34,245 nt of DNA from a virus. Location: the IMG/VR virus record IMGVR_UViG_3300047557_001081, positions 1 to 34,245 of that record; one strand, given 5' to 3'. A program made the translations under genes and the position numbers. The number at the start of each line of letters is the position of its first letter. Position 1 is the first letter of the stretch. This document shows positions 16,153 to 23,218 of the stretch, piece after piece. Below the pieces are notes generated by a model, which worked only from the letters and a program-made list of their open reading frames with translations, made no database searches and was not told where the DNA came from.

Positions 16153-16417
16153 CTAATATCCCAATCACGTCTGGTTCACGCATCATTAGTAATTCTTCGC
16201 CGTCGACTGTCACTTTTTGGCCTGAAAACTCACCAAATAGCACATGGTCGCCAACTTTTACGTTCATTGGCTCAATACCGCCTTTAGGTAATCTTTTACC
16301 CTCACCCATAGCGACAATAATACCGCTAAATAGCTTGTTTTGGGGTAAAACTATTAAATCAGACAACTTTTCAATGTCTTGACGAATTAAAACACAATTA
16401 CTTAGTGGGCGCATCAT
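16145..16417 (-). CDS. GroES-like co-chaperonin (90 aa)
   Basis: The protein has the full Cpn10 layout: MRPLSNCVLIRQD (first strand), a mobile-loop segment SDLIVLPQNK with the IVL tripeptide that touches GroEL, then GIIVAMGEG (hinge/strand), KVGDHVLFGEFSGQKVTVDG and EELLMMREPDVIGILDE. Bacterial GroES is about 97 aa, so it is near full length. It probably works with host GroEL, because no GroEL is in the window. P22-like coat folding depends on GroEL/ES, so a phage-specific GroES would assist coat or portal folding (inference). It lies directly upstream of portal with an 8-bp overlap. The first of two adjacent ATGs overlaps the stop of the 47-aa gene. Confidence 0.85.
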   Translation of the reverse strand: MMRPLSNCVLIRQDIEKLSDLIVLPQNKLFSGIIVAMGEGKRLPKGGIEPMNVKVGDHVLFGEFSGQKVTVDGEELLMMREPDVIGILDE

Positions 16418-16643
16418 TTTTTGCTTTTACCTTTCGCGGCTTGACGCTTGACCGCGTAGGCGATGGCAACGCTTTGCTTGACCGGCTTACCGCTTTTGAC
16501 TTCGGCTTTGATGTTTTGACGGAAGGCTTCTTTGCTGGTGCTTTTTTTAAGTGGCATTTTGTTTCCTTTTTAACTACTGGTTGAACAACCGGCGCCTGGG
16601 TTGGTTGATTAAAACCCAACCATATCAGTAATTTTTTGATCAT
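16398..16643 (-). CDS. Overlapping Lys/Pro-rich frame (81 aa), doubtful
   Basis: An open frame that starts two bases after the stop of the 82-aa gene (TAAAATG). It opens with a short hydrophobic patch (MIKKLLIWLGFNQPTQAPVV) and continues in Lys/Pro/Ser-rich sequence. From 16557 it overlaps, in another frame, the better supported 47-aa gene and the GroES start. No clear Shine-Dalgarno is present. It fills the otherwise empty 16558-16644 stretch, so a genuine membrane-anchored basic protein is possible, but the Lys-rich part may just mirror the AAA-rich sequence of its neighbour. Confidence 0.3.
   Translation of the reverse strand: MIKKLLIWLGFNQPTQAPVVQPVVKKETKCHLKKAPAKKPSVKTSKPKSKAVSRSSKALPSPTRSSVKPRKVKAKNDAPTK
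16414..16557 (-). CDS. Small basic phage protein (47 aa)
   Basis: It begins MPLKKSTSKEAFRQNIKAEV and continues KSGKPVKQSVAIAYAVKRQA, ending in KGKSKK. This is the familiar small phage protein pattern 'MPLKKGxSxx-x-x-x-NIkxE-x-x-x-GKpxKQAvAIA'. The start has an AAAAGGAAAC ribosome site, and the stop TGA overlaps the GroES ATG (ATGATG). Strong Lys content and helix propensity suggest nucleic-acid or head-interior binding (inferred). It is below 60 aa and easily missed. Confidence 0.75.
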   Translation of the reverse strand: MPLKKSTSKEAFRQNIKAEVKSGKPVKQSVAIAYAVKRQAAKGKSKK

Positions 16644-16644
16644 T

Positions 16645-16893
16645 TTAAGCCCACACCCTAAAAGGACTATTGACTTCTACTGCATGGGCTGACAAGTCTT
16701 GCCAGTCCTCTAACTCTTTAGACACTCTCAAGTTAGCATGAAAGCCTTTGACATCAGGGATTTCTCCGATGACATCTAAGGCTACCCCATCTGCTAGACT
16801 AAATCTGTCCTCTGTTTCTGTGGCTAACTCAGCTTGAACCAAGATGTTCTTTAGCTCTGTTTCTGAGCTTACCTTTAAGTAATAATCTCTCAT
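16645..16893 (-). CDS. Small conserved phage protein near fibre gene (82 aa)
   Basis: The product starts MRDYYLKVSSETELKNILVQ and contains ALDVIGEIPDVKGFHANLRV. The 'YYLKf-s-s-E-x-x-x...LDVIGxI...x-G-x-HxNLR' pattern is shared by small phage proteins encoded just after tail-fibre or head-spike genes. Function is unknown; a chaperone or adaptor for the neighbouring 942-aa protein is possible. It lies 10 nt after that gene. No membrane or signal sequence is seen. Confidence 0.6.
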   Translation of the reverse strand: MRDYYLKVSSETELKNILVQAELATETEDRFSLADGVALDVIGEIPDVKGFHANLRVSKELEDWQDLSAHAVEVNSPFRVWA

Positions 16894-16903
16894 CTATTTA
16901 GTC

Positions 16904-19732
16904 CTATGATGTAATAGCCATGAGCTCTTGATTAGAAAGTCTGCGAGGATAATATGCTATTTGACGGATGTGTCCGTTTAATATTCCGCCTGAAGTCAAG
17001 CCTTGTCCGACCTGCATAGTATTTACTCCTGAAGGCAGATTAACACTTGTGGCTGGTGTTATTGCAGAACCATTCGTTGAAATAGCAACATAATTGCTAG
17101 CGTAAGTAAACGCTGAACGATACAGCCCACTTGGAATCGCAGATATAGATGTAATGTTTGCTTGGCTTACATTGCCAGTAATTACTTGGATTCTGCGGGG
17201 GTCAAATCGCATCATCTCGCTACTTGTCGTATTGTTTAATGATGTCACCCCAGAAGCATTGCCTGTACTATCACCTTGGTTGAACGCAAGAGAACTAGCA
17301 TACAAACTACCCTCATTAGGGTTATACCAACTACTAAAGTTACTACCTTGAACGACTGCAATATCACGACTTCTAGTGACCTGTGCAGATGTCGTAGGGA
17401 TATAGCTAGTAGCAAATGCACCAGCCTCTAGTTGAGCACCCCAGATGTAAACTGATTCTGTACCAACTGGATTCCATGTTTCTGCTCTAGTGGCAGTAGC
17501 AGACGGAGACAACATAAAGAATGGTCTACGGTCTGTTCCACCAGCGGTGTAGACAAACTGCAAGCGATACCATCCATTACCTACTAGAGTGATTGTTGCA
17601 GTTGATGAGCCATTTGCAGAAGCTGTTCCGTTACCAGTTAATGTAAAGTTAGCCCATTCAGCAGCTTGATTGTTCAAGTAAATCTGAACAAACGAATGGG
17701 TATTTCTTTTAGCGTATATCGTTGCTGTATACACCGTAGACAAAACTGTTGCTGTTGAGATTTGTCCTACTCTTGGTATCGTTCCTGTTCCAGCATCTGC
17801 TGTAATAGTATCGGCATCTTGAGTCCCATCAGGACTTACAACCGAGTTAGCAGCAATAGTGGCTGCGTTTTTAGTCCACGCTGCATTGTCGAATTGCTCA
17901 GAGAATGTCAGCAGATTAGTCCTCTGCTCCTCAATCAGTAAACCTCTTGGCTGAAGTGTTACTGGGTCATAATCAAATCTAGGAGCATAGTAAGCTGTAG
18001 AGCTTGGTGCAGCTACTGGGTTGTTTACATAAGGGTCTAGTGATGCAGAGTCAGAAAGCTGTGCTCCCCAAATGTAGATACCGCTAGTTCCATCGCCTGT
18101 GTAAATATCAGAGTTGTCTGTAAGTGAAGTTGTAATTCTAGCCAACACACCAGTTGCGGTTGTTGCAGCGACCACAGCTACACGATACCACCCGTTACCA
18201 ATTGCTGTGATTGAACCAGTACCAGCAGTTGTTGCAGACACAGTTCCATTCAATAGGTTGAAAGTTACATTGGCATTGTTTGTAAAGGGAGATGTTGATT
18301 GAGCCAACAACATATTGACTCGGCTACGCTCACCAGCTTTTACATAAGCACTAAAGGTATAAGTAGTTCCTGTAACAACAGTAACACCAGCTTGAACATA
18401 GTGCTGGTTGTTAGCAGTATTCTCCACCAACTTATCCGCAGTCATCGTTCCGTTAGGAGCTTGGTACATCACAGGCAAAGCAGATGATGTAGTCTGCTGA
18501 TAATCACCAGCAACAGAGCCTTGGACTAATTGAGCACCCCAAATAGCAACATCGCCTGTGTAAACATTTCCACGAATCGCTTGTACTGATGTCACAGAAG
18601 TCGCGGCAGTCACAGTAAATGTCTGTCTAGTCCACTCTGTTGTTGGAGTAAATGTAACTGCTTGTGTTGCACCATCAACAACAAGTAAAATTCGTAGTGA
18701 GCCAGCTACTGTGAATGATAAAGACCTAACCCATATACTAAATGTATATGTCCCAGCACCTAAAGAAACAGTTTGGGCAATGTTAGACAAGTTAGTTGAA
18801 ATACTGAGTGTGTCAGCAGTTGTAGTTCCATTAGGGGCTACTGTTGTATTTGCTGTGACAGTTGCAGTAGCTTTATTCCAAGCTGCGTTATCAAACTGTT
18901 CGCTAAAAGTAAGCAAGTTAGTCTGAATAAATGAGTTACTCTTTGTCCACGCAGCGTTAGCAAAATCCTCTGAGAACCCTAGTAAGTTCTTGACAGTTGT
19001 AGGGTTATATGTGGTTGCAGTAGAGCCTACTTCGAGTTGAGCACCCCAAATGAAAGTACCGCTTGTTCCGTTTCCAGAGAATGAATAACCTACTGGGGTT
19101 CCTGATGTATAGCTATTGTCAATAGAGAATAACTGAACTGGGTATGATGCTGTACCAGCGTAGGACATTGAGCATCTAAACCATCCATTACCGACTGGTG
19201 TTATTGTTGCTGTTGTAGACGCAGAAGTTCCTACGACTACACCTGTGCTTAAATTAAAAGTAGCCCAAAGCCCTGAGCCACCTTCTCTAAAACCGCAGAA
19301 GTTATACCCGCTTGCTCTGAAGTAAGCAGATAAAGTATGTGTAGCTACTGCTAAAGTTGCAGACTGGAATACATTATGAAACCCACTTGTAGCTGTTGGT
19401 ATAACTAAATCAGCAGTAGTAGTCCCATCAGGAGCAACAGTATTATTTGCTGTTACAGTTGCATTAGTCTTTGTCCAAGCAGCATTATCAAACTGCTCAG
19501 AGAATGTCAGTAGGTTCATCGGGGCGAATTGAATTAGCCCACTAGAATTGGTCAGTGTGGCATTAGACGCGCGAGAAAAAGTTATCCGTGGATCAAGCGT
19601 ATTAGTGCCATCAGTAAAATTCTCATAAAAAGTCGCGCCGTACCCATTACGAAGGCCTTTATTGCCAGACATCGAGGGGATTGACTGAATGGCTACTGAT
19701 ATGCCTGTCTGCGTTGCTACGCCATAACCCAT
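16904..19732 (-). CDS. Phage head-spike/tail fibre with repeated carbohydrate-binding-like domains (942 aa)
   Basis: The N-terminus (residues 45-70, DPRITFSRASNATLTNSSGL) is the common lead-in of this family. A repeated module opens with NLLTFSEQFDNAAWTK and closes with an IWGAQL strand. Copies: A about 73-245, B about 272-415, C about 418-572 (no opening) and D about 605-786. A stub, NLLGFSEDFANAAWTKSNSF, lies at 249-268 between A and B. Each copy looks like a beta-sandwich carbohydrate-binding module. Residues 787-942 resemble a LamG/concanavalin-like lectin ending GHIRQIAYYPRRLSNQELMA. It is therefore probably a host-surface adhesin, possibly on the head or neck. It lies between small basic genes and the portal cluster, with 2 nt to the 55-aa gene upstream. 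No hydrolase motif seen. Confidence 0.75.
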   Translation of the reverse strand: MGYGVATQTGISVAIQSIPSMSGNKGLRNGYGATFYENFTDGTNTLDPRITFSRASNATLTNSSGLIQFAPMNLLTFSEQFDNAAWTKTNATVTANNTVAPDGTTTADLVIPTATSGFHNVFQSATLAVATHTLSAYFRASGYNFCGFREGGSGLWATFNLSTGVVVGTSASTTATITPVGNGWFRCSMSYAGTASYPVQLFSIDNSYTSGTPVGYSFSGNGTSGTFIWGAQLEVGSTATTYNPTTVKNLLGFSEDFANAAWTKSNSFIQTNLLTFSEQFDNAAWNKATATVTANTTVAPNGTTTADTLSISTNLSNIAQTVSLGAGTYTFSIWVRSLSFTVAGSLRILLVVDGATQAVTFTPTTEWTRQTFTVTAATSVTSVQAIRGNVYTGDVAIWGAQLVQGSVAGDYQQTTSSALPVMYQAPNGTMTADKLVENTANNQHYVQAGVTVVTGTTYTFSAYVKAGERSRVNMLLAQSTSPFTNNANVTFNLLNGTVSATTAGTGSITAIGNGWYRVAVVAATTATGVLARITTSLTDNSDIYTGDGTSGIYIWGAQLSDSASLDPYVNNPVAAPSSTAYYAPRFDYDPVTLQPRGLLIEEQRTNLLTFSEQFDNAAWTKNAATIAANSVVSPDGTQDADTITADAGTGTIPRVGQISTATVLSTVYTATIYAKRNTHSFVQIYLNNQAAEWANFTLTGNGTASANGSSTATITLVGNGWYRLQFVYTAGGTDRRPFFMLSPSATATRAETWNPVGTESVYIWGAQLEAGAFATSYIPTTSAQVTRSRDIAVVQGSNFSSWYNPNEGSLYASSLAFNQGDSTGNASGVTSLNNTTSSEMMRFDPRRIQVITGNVSQANITSISAIPSGLYRSAFTYASNYVAISTNGSAITPATSVNLPSGVNTMQVGQGLTSGGILNGHIRQIAYYPRRLSNQELMAITS

Positions 19733-19734
19733 AA

Positions 19735-19902
19735 TTATTTACCTTTTTTCATTGGTTTTTTAGCCGTTTTAGCAGACTCTTTGAAGTCTTTAGCTGTAGG
19801 AGCCCCTGCTGCGCCTGGTTTTCTCATTTTCTCACCGCTACCCGCTTTGATTCGCTCGCGTTTAGCATGAATGTTAGCATAAAGCCCTGGTTTAGTAGCC
19901 AT
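19735..19902 (-). CDS. Small basic phage protein (55 aa)
   Basis: Starts MATKPGLYANIHAKRERIKA, then GSGEKMRKPGAAGAPTAKDF and ends in Lys-rich KTAKKPMKKGK. The 'KxGLYANIHAKRERIKAGSGEKMRKPGxxGAPTAxxF' sequence is a well-known recurrent small phage protein encoded near terminase and portal. Function is unknown; very basic, so DNA or packaging association is plausible. ATG is preceded by AAAAAGGACACAAA, a good ribosome site. It lies between the DUF6321-type gene and the 942-aa spike gene. Confidence 0.75.
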   Translation of the reverse strand: MATKPGLYANIHAKRERIKAGSGEKMRKPGAAGAPTAKDFKESAKTAKKPMKKGK

Positions 19903-19914
19903 TTTGTGTCCTTT

Positions 19915-20205
19915 TTACTTTTTCTTACAGCCCCAACTCTTTAACGCCGCTTTAGCTCTAGGCGCATCGCCTTTAGCGTTGGCCACTACCCCAGACATAC
20001 GCGCGCAGAACGACTTCTTCCGTGCTGCATCAGCCTTCGTTTTAGGGTTGGGTGCTGGCGGTTTGAGGTTAGCGTTGTTCTTAGCGTTGTACTCGGCTCG
20101 TCCTTTGGCCGTCATACCCGCACCTTTCTCAGTGGGCTTGTAGTTGGCGTCCTTACCCTTGGTCGTGCGCGGTATCGGTTTGTCGTGCTTCTTTGTCGCC
20201 ATCAT
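19915..20205 (-). CDS. DUF6321-type small basic protein (96 aa)
   Basis: The central sequence GAGMTAKGRAEYNAKNNANL, followed by KPPAPNPKTKADAARKKSFC and ARMSGVV, matches the DUF6321-style protein common in phages and some cellular genomes. It ends WGCKKK. Two cysteines sit in the second half. It is strongly basic with no membrane segment. The start overlaps the TerL stop region (20202-20205, ATGA type), so it is made together with the terminase. Function is unknown; DNA packaging or internal-head association is inferred from position and charge. The second Met (MATKK) could be the true start. Confidence 0.7.
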   Translation of the reverse strand: MMATKKHDKPIPRTTKGKDANYKPTEKGAGMTAKGRAEYNAKNNANLKPPAPNPKTKADAARKKSFCARMSGVVANAKGDAPRAKAALKSWGCKKK

Positions 20206-21731
20206 GCCCCCATCCAGGATGTTGTGATTCCATTGGCAGAATACCCTCGCTGACCACGCTTGTCAACGATTCGTGATTCACGGTGCGCTACGGGGTACGC
20301 GAACGTCAGAGCGATGGCGTCTGCCGCGTCGGGTGAGGCTAGGCCTCTAGCCTTCATGTCCTTCTTGCTTTCCAAGAAGATAGACCCTTTGCTGTCAGGC
20401 TTCATCAGCGGGCTAATCAAGTCCGTCTTGAGGTAGCGATCCTTCGGGATGCTCGCACTGCGTAGCCAATCCCTCATGTCGCCCCACATTTCAGCCCGTT
20501 TGTTGCCGTACATCATGGGGTTTTTCGCTTTGTTCGCGAAGTTGACCCCTCTGATTTTGTACCGTTGCTCTTTGAGCCGGTCGACCACCCCCGCGCCCAA
20601 GCCACCCTCATCAATGTTGACGAGCGCTGGCTTGTATTCTTCAATCGCGTCGATGATACGCCCAACGGTTTCCATGGTGTCATCACCCTTGTACTTGTGA
20701 ATGGCGATAATGTCACGTCCTTGACGCACAGCAATAACTGTACTATCTGACCCAAATCGTGCGGGGTCAACGCCGATAACCACAGGCGCTGTTTGATCCT
20801 TGTGCCTGTCCCTCTCCATCGCTTCATCGACGATATGCGCTGGGATGAATTGATCGTCAGATGCCGAGGGAAATTGACCGTAGACTTCAACGTAAGCCTG
20901 CGATGAGTCAGGGCCATACTCGTCAATAATCTGCTGATAGACGTTCTTGTCGGTGCCTTCGACCGTACGGGCATCAACCGTCTTGTTTTTCCAAAAGTCG
21001 CGTTTTGCATTAAATGTTTCGTAGAAGTAGCCGGAGTTGCGGCGAGGGTTAGAAAACGCCAACCAAAAGCGATTCGGCGTGTTCTCCGTGAAGAACCCTG
21101 CCGCAACTGACCAGATGGAGTCGTCAATACCCGACGCCTCGTCAAATACCAGCAACACCCCCGCGAAGTTGTGCACCCCTGCGTACGCGTCTGGATTCTC
21201 AGCCGACCAGAGTCGACCTTCCGCACCCCAATACCTCGTACCCATCTTCAAGTCACGCTCGACTAGCTCCGTGATCCACTTGGCTGGCATCACTCGCGTC
21301 GCACTAACCTCAAACCAGTGCGAGTTGATGGCCATAGACAGCCACTTAGTAATCTCCGCCCAGGTGATAGACCGCAACTGTGACTCACTGTTGGCTGACA
21401 CAATGGTGGACGACCCAATACGGGTGGTTAACATCCAAATGACGACCCAACTGACTAAGGCTGACTTACCAATACCACGACCAGAACTGACTGCCATCCT
21501 GAACGTTTCAAAGTCTATCTTGCCATCGTTGGACTTGATGTGGTCAGCGAGCTGTTGCAACACCTCGCGTTGCCATTTTCTTGGCCCGTTAAAATGCTCC
21601 AAAGGCGTACCTTTACGCCCCCACGGAAAGGTAAACATCACGAACGCTAGTGGGTTGTCCTTAATGGCGGGCGCCCACAGCTGGCTCATCAGCTCCTGTT
21701 CTTCTTGCGCCGAGTAAATAGGGGTCTGCAA
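20202..21731 (-). CDS. terL: Terminase large subunit
   Basis: 509 aa. Motor domain: Walker A SSGRGIGKS at residues 82-90, Walker B VLLVFDE at 192-198 followed by AS, and coupling motif FSNPR at 226-230. Nuclease domain: GVDPARFGSDST with Asp322, VNIDEGGLGAG with Asp374 and SPDAADAIAL with Asp468, the three acidic sites of the RNase H-like fold. It translocates DNA into the procapsid through the portal and cuts the concatemer. It begins one base after the TerS stop, and its end overlaps the DUF6321-type gene by 4 bp. The length is typical for the family. Confidence 0.92.
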   Translation of the reverse strand: MQTPIYSAQEEQELMSQLWAPAIKDNPLAFVMFTFPWGRKGTPLEHFNGPRKWQREVLQQLADHIKSNDGKIDFETFRMAVSSGRGIGKSALVSWVVIWMLTTRIGSSTIVSANSESQLRSITWAEITKWLSMAINSHWFEVSATRVMPAKWITELVERDLKMGTRYWGAEGRLWSAENPDAYAGVHNFAGVLLVFDEASGIDDSIWSVAAGFFTENTPNRFWLAFSNPRRNSGYFYETFNAKRDFWKNKTVDARTVEGTDKNVYQQIIDEYGPDSSQAYVEVYGQFPSASDDQFIPAHIVDEAMERDRHKDQTAPVVIGVDPARFGSDSTVIAVRQGRDIIAIHKYKGDDTMETVGRIIDAIEEYKPALVNIDEGGLGAGVVDRLKEQRYKIRGVNFANKAKNPMMYGNKRAEMWGDMRDWLRSASIPKDRYLKTDLISPLMKPDSKGSIFLESKKDMKARGLASPDAADAIALTFAYPVAHRESRIVDKRGQRGYSANGITTSWMGA

Positions 21732-22181
21732 TTACGCCGCTTTCTGTTTATGTTCCACGTGAAGCGTATTGCTCGCTTCTTGTGGCACTTCGGTGATAAG
21801 ACCTTCAATGACGCGACTTTTAGCTTGTTCCAATGCGTCAGTGATGGAAATGCGCTGTTCCACTTCGATGTTGACTTGCTGTTTAGCCACCCAACCATGT
21901 TGATGCTTCAAGATTTCTAACGCTGCCTTAGCGTCGCCATTGCGTGCAGCTTCATGCAAGTACGCTGACATCTCACGCTCACCATCAGCGCGGCCCTTTA
22001 ATTCAGCCATTTCAGCCAATGGGTCAAATTCACACAAGCGACGAAACTCTACAGGCAACATCCCCGCAGCAAGTGCCAACGAATCACCCTTCAACCCTAG
22101 CTTGGCCGCTTCATAGATAGCTTCGAGCCGTGCTTCAGTTGCTTGGATCTTTCGCGGTTCGTATGGTAGCGATTTGAACAT
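21732..22181 (-). CDS. terS: Terminase small subunit
   Basis: 149 aa. Residues 10-60 form a helical DNA-binding-like part (EARLEAIYEAAKLGLKGDSL, then ALAAGMLPVEFRRLCEFDPL) consistent with a helix-turn-helix. Residues 85-120 (ARNGDAKAALEILKHQHGWV) followed by NIEVEQRISITDALEQAK are typical of TerS oligomerisation segments. TerS recognises the packaging start site and regulates TerL. It is the first gene of the leftward late block and lies beside the 809-bp repeat-rich region, so the packaging site may be in or near these genes. No clear Shine-Dalgarno precedes the ATG, so the start or translation mode is uncertain. Confidence 0.8.
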   Translation of the reverse strand: MFKSLPYEPRKIQATEARLEAIYEAAKLGLKGDSLALAAGMLPVEFRRLCEFDPLAEMAELKGRADGEREMSAYLHEAARNGDAKAALEILKHQHGWVAKQQVNIEVEQRISITDALEQAKSRVIEGLITEVPQEASNTLHVEHKQKAA

Positions 22182-22316
22182 GGGCTGATGATATCAAGGG
22201 TGGGAAAATTTTGCAAAAAATAAAAAAGTTTTTGTAAACCCTCCTGACCAAAACTCCCATTCCCGTTTGGCCCTACCCCCCCCCATGCTTTTTGAAAACT
22301 GCTTTTTGGTTAGCGG

Positions 22317-22391
22317 GCTGGGCGCCCTTATGTTATAAGGCTTTGCGGGTTATGAAAGCTGGGCGCCCTTATGTTATAAGGCTTTGCGGGT
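22317..22391. repeat. Direct repeat, 34 bp identical, 41-bp period
   Basis: Two identical 34-bp units at 22317-22350 and 22358-22391, 41 bp apart, each beginning GCTGGGCGCCCTTATGTTAT. Inside each is CCTTAT-GTT-ATAAGG, a perfect 6-bp inverted repeat, plus the palindrome GGGCGCCC. Possible protein-binding or origin elements. Confidence 0.75.
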
Positions 22392-22442
22392 CACATAGTT
22401 TTTATGTTAGTCATGTTAGTCATGTAGTCATGCAACCGAAAG

Positions 22443-22524
22443 CCGGGCGCCAAAATGTTAAAAGCTAGCGGGCGCCCGGTTAAATGTTAGTCATGTCAGT
22501 CATTAGTTTTTAAATGACTAACAT
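22443..22524. repeat. Two inverted repeats with equal 19-nt spacers
   Basis: CCGGGCGCC at 22443-22451 pairs with GGCGCCCGG at 22471-22479. ATGTTAGTCAT at 22484-22494 pairs with ATGACTAACAT at 22514-22524. Both have a 19-nt spacer. They may be cruciforms in DNA, RNA hairpins, or paired operator sites. Confidence 0.65.
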
Positions 22525-22622
22525 GACCTACAAAGTGAGGGAGATTTTTCCACGGGCCGGAAAGCGGGCGGGAAAATGTTAGTCATGTCGGTCATGTTAG
22601 TCATACCTTTTTAATCGCTGCC

Positions 22623-22650
22623 TTGTAACATTGCGCTGTCGTTATATAGT
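22623..22650 (+). promoter_or_regulatory. Candidate promoter 1 (rightward)
   Basis: TTGTAA at 22623-22628, 16-bp spacer, TATAGT at 22645-22650. The -10 differs from TATAAT by one base. It is upstream of several reverse iterons, which would lie in its transcript or act as operators. Confidence 0.4.
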
Positions 22651-22904
22651 ATTTTAGGAGTTTCTAGAATAAGTCTTAAAAAATGACTACATGACTAACA
22701 TAAAGGCAAAAAGATAGGTTTTATAAGGCCCCCGCGTTAGTCATTTCCCCGCTTTTTATGACTTACAAATTGACTACAAAATGACTACATGACTAACATT
22801 TTCCGGCCGCCAATTTTTGCCCCTGAATTTTCCCCTTGTTTTGTAGTCAATCTCAAAAAAGCCCGTTTTTCTCACAATGTGCAATAAAATATCATACAAA
22901 GCTC

Positions 22905-22932
22905 TTGTAAATGTAAAACAATGTATTACAAT
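22905..22932 (+). promoter_or_regulatory. Candidate promoter 2 for the ten-gene rightward operon
   Basis: TTGTAA at 22905-22910, 16-bp spacer, TACAAT at 22927-22932 (one mismatch to TATAAT). The -35 and spacing equal those of candidate promoter 1. The predicted start falls next to the hairpin at 22938-22962, about 50 nt before the first gene. Confidence 0.5.
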
Positions 22933-22937
22933 GTTAC

Positions 22938-22962
22938 TAACGGCGCGACAAAAAGGCCGTTA
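22938..22962 (+). promoter_or_regulatory. Hairpin at the predicted 5' end of the operon mRNA
   Basis: TAACGGC at 22938-22944 and GCCGTTA at 22956-22962 form a 7-bp stem with an 11-nt loop. It would sit at the very 5' end of the transcript from promoter 2, where it could stabilise mRNA, or be an operator in DNA. Confidence 0.5.
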
Positions 22963-22990
22963 TCAATAAACTAAAGTAAAGGGTAAAAAA

Positions 22991-23098
22991 ATGACTAAAT
23001 TAGAAGATTTTATACAAATTGGTATTTGTGCTGCTTTGGCGGCTTTAATGTTATATCCCGTTCTAGGTGTCACTTATCTATTGATCAAGGCGGCCTAA
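22991..23098 (+). CDS. Single-pass membrane microprotein (35 aa)
   Basis: ATG at 22991, TAA at 23096-23098; AAAGGGTAAAAAA upstream gives a ribosome site. The product starts MTKLEDFIQIGICAALAALM and continues with a hydrophobic stretch (LYPVLGVTYLLIKAA). About 24 of 35 residues are hydrophobic, so a membrane helix is likely, with the short acidic N-terminus probably outside the bilayer. It is the first gene of the operon, followed after 2 nt by another membrane peptide. No family recognised. Confidence 0.6.
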   Translation: MTKLEDFIQIGICAALAALMLYPVLGVTYLLIKAA

Positions 23099-23100
23099 TC

Positions 23101-23217
23101 ATGACTAAACAAGAGCAAAAAACCCGCAATATTGACGTAATTTTGAGCGCCCTTTTGGGCGCATTTATCGGCGCGATCTTGGCGCTTACTTACATCGTAC
23201 GTACTGGAGGCTTTTAA
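23101..23217 (+). CDS. Single-pass membrane microprotein (38 aa)
   Basis: ATG at 23101 opens MTKQEQKTRNIDVILSALLG; the rest (AFIGAILALTYIVRTGGF) is hydrophobic with a small-residue GxxxG-like face (LGAFIGA). Charged N-terminus and one helix suggest a small inner-membrane peptide. The reading frame also extends upstream to a TTG at 23026, but that would overlap the previous gene by most of its length and lacks a ribosome site, so the ATG is preferred. It lies 2 nt after gene 1 and 1 nt before gene 3. Function unknown; such peptides are often inhibitors or superinfection-exclusion factors (inferred). Confidence 0.6.
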   Translation: MTKQEQKTRNIDVILSALLGAFIGAILALTYIVRTGGF

Positions 23218-23218
23218 A

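Larger units (their letters stand above)
22404..22800. repeat. ATGTTAGTC iterons in both orientations
   Basis: Tandem 9-bp units such as ATGTTAGTCATGTTAGTC occur at 22404, ATGTTAGTCATGTCAGTC at 22484, and ATGTTAGTCATGTCGGTC plus a further ATGTTAGTC at 22576. Reverse copies (ATGACTAACAT) are at about 22514, 22682 and 22782, and looser forms at 22735 and 22842. The tight repetition and dual orientation suggest recognition sites for a replication initiator or a regulator. Confidence 0.75.
22182..22990. promoter_or_regulatory. Long non-coding, repeat-rich leader between TerS and the rightward cassette
   Basis: About 809 bp without a credible gene on either strand. It separates two divergent transcription units. 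Contents, left to right: a C-run (22276-22284), a 41-bp-period direct repeat, many ATGTTAGTC iterons in both orientations, two large inverted repeats with 19-nt spacers, two promoter-like sequences and a hairpin before the first plus-strand gene. It may hold the replication origin, packaging site and/or the control region for the rightward operon (inference). Confidence 0.7.

Noticed and set aside
20513-21717. Long open frames on both strands over terL, for example 226 aa on plus and 237 aa on minus in a second frame
   Set aside because: They overlay a fully motif-supported TerL, show no motif or ribosome site, and arise from the codon pattern of terL.
22200-22250. Minus-strand promoter for terS (TTTACA then an A/T-rich stretch)
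   Set aside because: The best -10 match needs a 19-bp spacer and is weak; A/T-rich sequence alone is not enough.
22276-22284. C9 homopolymer as a phase-variation tract
   Set aside because: It lies in non-coding DNA, outside any reading frame or promoter spacer I can identify.
22404-22600. CRISPR-like array
   Set aside because: Units are 9-bp tandem or inverted iterons without regular 30-40 bp spacers and no cas genes are present.
23026-23100. TTG start extending the 38-aa gene upstream
   Set aside because: It would overlap most of the first cassette gene, lacks a ribosome site, and the ATG at 23101 fits the 2-nt spacing.
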